NCBI GenBank assembly: GCA_004298625.1
Contig: SCSY01000010.1
Span: forward strand, 1 to 7,960
DNA length: 7,960 nucleotides
From: Nitrospirota bacterium
GTDB taxonomy: Bacteria; Nitrospirota; Thermodesulfovibrionia; Thermodesulfovibrionales; UBA1546
Reading direction: 5' to 3'
In this document: positions 6,096-7,960 of the stretch, piece after piece
Numbering within the stretch: the first letter of the stretch is position 1
Layout of the letters: each line of letters begins with the position of its first letter
Position numbers and translations under genes: made by a program
The notes under the pieces: model-generated
What the model saw: the letters and a program-made list of their open reading frames with translations, nothing else
Told to the model about the DNA's origin: nothing
Database searches by the model: none

Positions 6096-6899
6096 ATGAG
6101 AAGGTCCCCGGCGGTTGCAGGTCAATTTTATCATGGCGCAGCGGCAAAACTAAACCAGCAGGTCAAACAATATATAAATGATAATCTCGTAAAAGAACAC
6201 GCAATAGGAATCCTCTCCCCGCATGCAGGGCTTATATATTCCGGCTCTGTCGCAGGAGAGGTATATTCCACCATAGAAATTCCAAAAACATTTGTGCTTC
6301 TCGGCCCCAATCATACAGGCCTCGGCTCCAGGGTTTCCATAATGGAGTCAGGCGAATGGGAGATACCGACAGGTGTTTTTTCCATTGATGAAAAACTCTC
6401 CCTGAGAATAACTTCAAATGCGCCGATAGTCTCGAAAGATTCTCAGGCGCATACTTTCGAGCATTCCCTTGAAGTGCAACTGCCCTTTATAGCCCATTTT
6501 TCAAAAGAGCCTAAGATTGTTCCGATAATCATCATGTCTGCATCTCTCGAAGAATGCCGCTTGATCGGAGAGGGCATTGCAAAATCAATAAAAGAGGTCA
6601 AATACGAGACCGTCATAGTCGCAAGCTCCGACATGAGCCATTATGTGCCTGATGATGTTGCAAGACAGAAAGATAAAAAGGCAATAGAGCTGATAAAGGC
6701 GCTAAACCCGGAAGGACTTTATGGACTTATCGTAAGAGAGAGAATCTCGATGTGCGGCTATCTGCCTGCGACAGTAATGCTCTTTGCGGCAAAAGCCCTC
6801 GGAGCGATAGAGGCAAGGCTTATCAAATATACTACATCAGGCGAAGTCAGCGGCGACTACGAACAGGTTGTGGGATATGCCGGAATGATAGTTAAATAA
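6096..6899 (+). CDS. amrB: AmmeMemoRadiSam system protein B (MEMO1 family)
   Basis: This 267-residue protein belongs to the MEMO family, related in fold to class III extradiol dioxygenases. In prokaryotes it is often encoded with an AMMECR1-domain protein and a radical SAM protein; the reaction is not well established. Conserved features: RSPAVAGQFY at the start, SPHAGLIYSGSVAG (41-54, with H43), LGPNHTG (69-75, with H73), HTFEHSLEVQLPF (119-131), SSDMSHY (177-183, with H182) and MCGYLPA (219-225, with C220). These include the His and Cys residues that line the metal or active-site pocket in MEMO1. Length is normal. It follows dnaB by nine bases with its own Shine-Dalgarno, so it is probably co-transcribed. 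Neither system partner is in the window. Confidence 0.93.
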   Translation: MRRSPAVAGQFYHGAAAKLNQQVKQYINDNLVKEHAIGILSPHAGLIYSGSVAGEVYSTIEIPKTFVLLGPNHTGLGSRVSIMESGEWEIPTGVFSIDEKLSLRITSNAPIVSKDSQAHTFEHSLEVQLPFIAHFSKEPKIVPIIIMSASLEECRLIGEGIAKSIKEVKYETVIVASSDMSHYVPDDVARQKDKKAIELIKALNPEGLYGLIVRERISMCGYLPATVMLFAAKALGAIEARLIKYTTSGEVSGDYEQVVGYAGMIVK

Positions 6900-6905
6900 T
6901 TGCCA

Positions 6906-6946
6906 GCCACTTTTTCCCCCTTAAAAAAGGGGGATGAAGGGGGTTG

Positions 6947-6950
<4 letters not shown>
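6906..6950. repeat. Palindromic element between amrB and tRNA-Asp
   Basis: The ends GCCAC (6906-6910) and GTGGC (6946-6950) are inverted. Inside, CCCCCTT (6916-6922) pairs with AAGGGGG at 6927-6933 across AAAA, or alternatively with a second copy at 6937-6943. No T run follows the stem on either strand, so it is not a classic terminator. The right end coincides with the discriminator base and CCA end of tRNA-Asp. It resembles dispersed CCCCCTT/AAGGGGG palindromes of environmental bacteria. Confidence 0.75.
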
Positions 6951-7023
<73 letters not shown>

Positions 7024-7031
7024 AATTCAAA

Positions 7032-7108
7032 AAAAAGTTAAAATAGGTTCAAAAGTTACAATAGTTCAAAAAGCAATAAACACCTATTGAAACTACTTCA
7101 ACTTTTTA
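7032..7108. repeat. Inverted 9-base tandem repeat between the two tRNA genes
   Basis: The left arm has four 9-base units at 7036, 7045, 7054 and 7063 (for example AGTTAAAAT and AGTTACAAT). The right arm has three at 7082, 7091 and 7100 (ACCTATTGA, AACTACTTC and AACTTTTTA). The arms 7032-7052 and 7087-7107 match as inverted complements at 18 of 21 positions. In a Val-Asp tRNA precursor this would form a long AU-rich hairpin between the two tRNAs. Confidence 0.8.
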
Positions 7109-7132
7109 CCCTCTTGCAACTCTAAATAAGAG

Positions 7133-7205
7133 TAGGCGGAACAGGGATCGAACCTGTGACATCAGCCTTGTAAGGGCTGCGCTCTCCCAGCTGAGCTATC
7201 CGCCC
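7133..7205 (-). tRNA. tRNA-Val (anticodon TAC)
   Basis: Read on the minus strand, a 73-base cloverleaf starts GGGCGGA at 7205 and ends TCCGCCT plus discriminator A (complement of 7133). The anticodon stem CAGCC/GGCTG encloses loop CTTACAA, so the anticodon is TAC, reading GTA and probably the other valine GTN codons. The D arm (GCTCAGCTGGGAGAGC) and T arm (ACAGG, TTCGATC, CCTGT) are normal. The first acceptor pair is a G-U wobble. The 3' CCA is not encoded, unlike the neighbouring tRNA-Asp, so a CCA-adding enzyme is needed. Confidence 0.95.
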
Positions 7206-7218
7206 GAAAGAGACTAAT

Positions 7219-7248
7219 ATTAAACTATATAAAGACCCATTTTGTCAA
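7219..7248 (-). promoter_or_regulatory. Promoter for the tRNA-Val/tRNA-Asp unit
   Basis: On the minus strand a perfect -35 TTGACA (complement of 7243-7248) is followed after 18 bases by -10 TTTAAT (complement of 7219-7224, five of six consensus bases). The mature tRNA-Val begins 13 bases past the -10, leaving a leader of only a few bases. No transcription data are available; this rests on consensus match and position. Confidence 0.65.
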
Positions 7249-7270
7249 ATATATCGGCTTATGATAAAAT
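7242..7270 (+). promoter_or_regulatory. Promoter for the prepilin operon, overlapping the tRNA promoter
   Basis: TTGTCA at 7242-7247 (five of six) and TAAAAT at 7265-7270 (five of six) are separated by the ideal 17 bases. The -35 box shares five bases with the divergent tRNA -35 box. A start seven bases past the -10 would fall at about 7277, only two bases before the ATG at 7279, implying a nearly leaderless mRNA. Confidence 0.6.
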
Positions 7271-7278
7271 TCAGGTGA

Positions 7279-7821
7279 ATGAGAATTCAGCTATCAGCCA
7301 TCAGCCATCAGCCTGCGGCTAAGAGCAGAGGATTCACCCTCATAGAAACAATAATGGTGATGGTGATTATTGCCATTCTTGCCGTGGTAGTTGTCGTCAG
7401 AAACCCTTTTGACGCCATAAAACTCAGAAGCGCAGCCCGGAAAGTTGCAGGCGATATTAGATACGTCCAAAAACTCGCGATTTCAAATCAGACAAGAGCG
7501 GGGATGGCATTTAATGCTAATGGTTACAGCGTATATCGGGATATGACTGTTGCGGCTCCATATCCAGCAGCAGTTAGCCCCGGAGACCCATGCTCGACTG
7601 ATCCATTAAATAACTTTATTGTTGATTTTAATGATCCCAGATGTAGCAATTACAGCGGCGTAACAATTGCTCCTCCTTTTATCACAATTGCATTCAACTC
7701 GCTCGGTTCGCCTGTTAACGCTGCGGGCGTAGCTATCGGACCTGAAACCGTTACGGTCACCTACAACGGCTCTCAGACAATAACCATTGCAGCAGGAACA
7801 GGAAGGGTGAGCATACCATGA
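7279..7821 (+). CDS. Prepilin-like protein, GspH/FimT type
   Basis: This 180-residue type IV pilin-like or pseudopilin protein would be exported, cleaved by prepilin peptidase and packed in a pilus or type II secretion pseudopilus. The cleavage motif is at G18-F19 (RGFTLIE), with the conserved Glu at mature position 5 and a hydrophobic helix through about residue 40. DIRYVQKLAISNQT (59-72) and the closing TITIAAGTGRVSI fit the GspH/FimT group. C105 and C122 could form a disulphide. The start is unambiguous: TGA stands directly before the ATG and no other start codon lies before the cleavage site. The 18-residue leader is coded mostly by a 7-base tandem repeat. AGGTGA abuts the ATG with no spacing, so it is unlikely to serve as a normal ribosome binding site. 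The stop overlaps the next gene. Confidence 0.88.
   Translation: MRIQLSAISHQPAAKSRGFTLIETIMVMVIIAILAVVVVVRNPFDAIKLRSAARKVAGDIRYVQKLAISNQTRAGMAFNANGYSVYRDMTVAAPYPAAVSPGDPCSTDPLNNFIVDFNDPRCSNYSGVTIAPPFITIAFNSLGSPVNAAGVAIGPETVTVTYNGSQTITIAAGTGRVSIP
7284..7318. repeat. Heptamer tandem repeat coding a prepilin leader (first)
   Basis: 7-base units begin at 7284, 7291, 7298, 7305 and 7312. ATCAGCC is repeated exactly three times at 7293-7313. The units are read in successive frames, giving QLSAISHQPAA, all upstream of the prepilin cleavage site and so absent from the mature pilin. Confidence 0.85.
7804..7811 (+). promoter_or_regulatory. Ribosome binding site for the second prepilin gene
   Basis: AGGGTGAG lies inside the end of the first prepilin gene, six bases before the ATG at 7818. 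It supports that start together with the ATGA overlap. Confidence 0.55.
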
Positions 7822-7960
7822 GACAGAATGCAGAACACAGAGCACAGAACACAGGATCTACATTCCTCGGAAAGCTGTCTACTGTATGCTGTCTACTGTC
7901 TACTAAAAATAACGGTTTCACTCTCATCGAAATAGTGATGATAATTGTTATTGTTTCTAT
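7818..7960 (+). CDS. Second prepilin-like protein (3' truncated by window edge)
   Basis: Only the first 47 residues are in the window. NNGFTLIEIVMIIVIVS at the end gives a prepilin cleavage site after G33, Glu at mature position 5 and the start of the hydrophobic helix, so this is another pilin or minor pseudopilin of the same operon. The ATG overlaps the previous stop by four bases. The leader of about 33 residues is unusually long. It is made of residues coded by two heptamer tandem repeats and includes CCLL in the stretch next to the cleavage site. No ATG, GTG or TTG in this frame occurs between 7821 and the FTLIE motif, so the repeat must be translated if the gene is expressed. The subtype cannot be decided from this fragment. 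Confidence 0.85.
   Translation, partial: MRQNAEHRAQNTGSTFLGKLSTVCCLLSTKNNGFTLIEIVMIIVIVS
7824..7904. repeat. Inverted heptamer tandem repeats coding a prepilin leader (second)
   Basis: The left arm has 7-base units at 7824, 7831, 7838 and 7845 (CAGAATG, then CAGARCA). The right arm has units at 7875, 7882, 7889 and 7896 (CTGTCTA three times and CTGTATG once). On the complementary strand the right arm repeats ACAG plus three bases, as the left arm does (ACAGAAC, ACAGAGC), so the arms are degenerate inverted complements. All of it lies upstream of the prepilin cleavage codons. Confidence 0.85.

Noticed and set aside
6916..6933. Intrinsic terminator after amrB
   Set aside because: The stem CCCCCTT/AAGGGGG is good, but no T run follows it on either strand. 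It fits a dispersed palindrome better, although some effect on transcription is possible.
7133..7205. tRNA-Val read as a tRNA for another amino acid because TTGTAAG is visible on the plus strand
   Set aside because: Placing the seven-base loop CTTACAA between paired CAGCC and GGCTG sets the anticodon as TAC, which is valine.

Overview
The window looks like a stretch of a bacterial chromosome of moderate GC, dense with genes and mostly on the + strand. Gene content (Lon, ThiL, RimO, ribosomal protein bL9, DnaB) is housekeeping. The mix of an AmmeMemoRadiSam protein B gene, a DUF2062 gene between thiL and rimO, type IV pilin-like genes, and many short palindromic or tandem repeats fits an environmental lineage such as Nitrospirota or a deltaproteobacterial-type phylum. 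That placement is an inference from style and not a proof.

Layout. 1-359: C-terminal end of the Lon protease with its catalytic Ser-Lys dyad, followed by a strong inverted repeat (349-415). 425-4145: a tightly packed cluster of thiL, a DUF2062 membrane protein, rimO and an M50 site-2-type membrane protease; the last three genes each overlap the preceding gene by 23, 11 and 4 bases. 4146-4275: a 130-base spacer with a 9-base tandem repeat and a good ribosome binding site. 4276-6899: rplI, dnaB (overlapping by 4 bases) and amrB/MEMO (9-base gap). 6900-7278: two tRNA genes on the minus strand, tRNA-Val(TAC) then tRNA-Asp(GTC) in transcription order, with repeats around them and a divergent promoter region upstream. 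7279-7960: two overlapping prepilin-like genes, the first GspH/FimT-like and complete, the second cut by the window end.

The most striking signal is not a gene. At about ten places there are short elements built from degenerate units of 6 to 9 bases, repeated two to four times, often as two arms that are inverted complements of each other. Some lie between genes (349-415, 4221-4256, 6906-6950, 7032-7108). Others lie in frame inside genes: one in thiL (983-1031), two in rimO (2271-2334 and 3138-3223), and one in each of the two prepilin leader regions (7284-7318 and 7824-7904). The in-gene copies fall at domain linkers, a loop or a cleaved leader, and they leave the reading frames open. Unit sequence differs from place to place while the architecture stays similar, and two places (4221-4256 and 7082-7108) share related units. 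All three elements inside thiL and rimO also carry a G-quadruplex-type motif on the coding strand.
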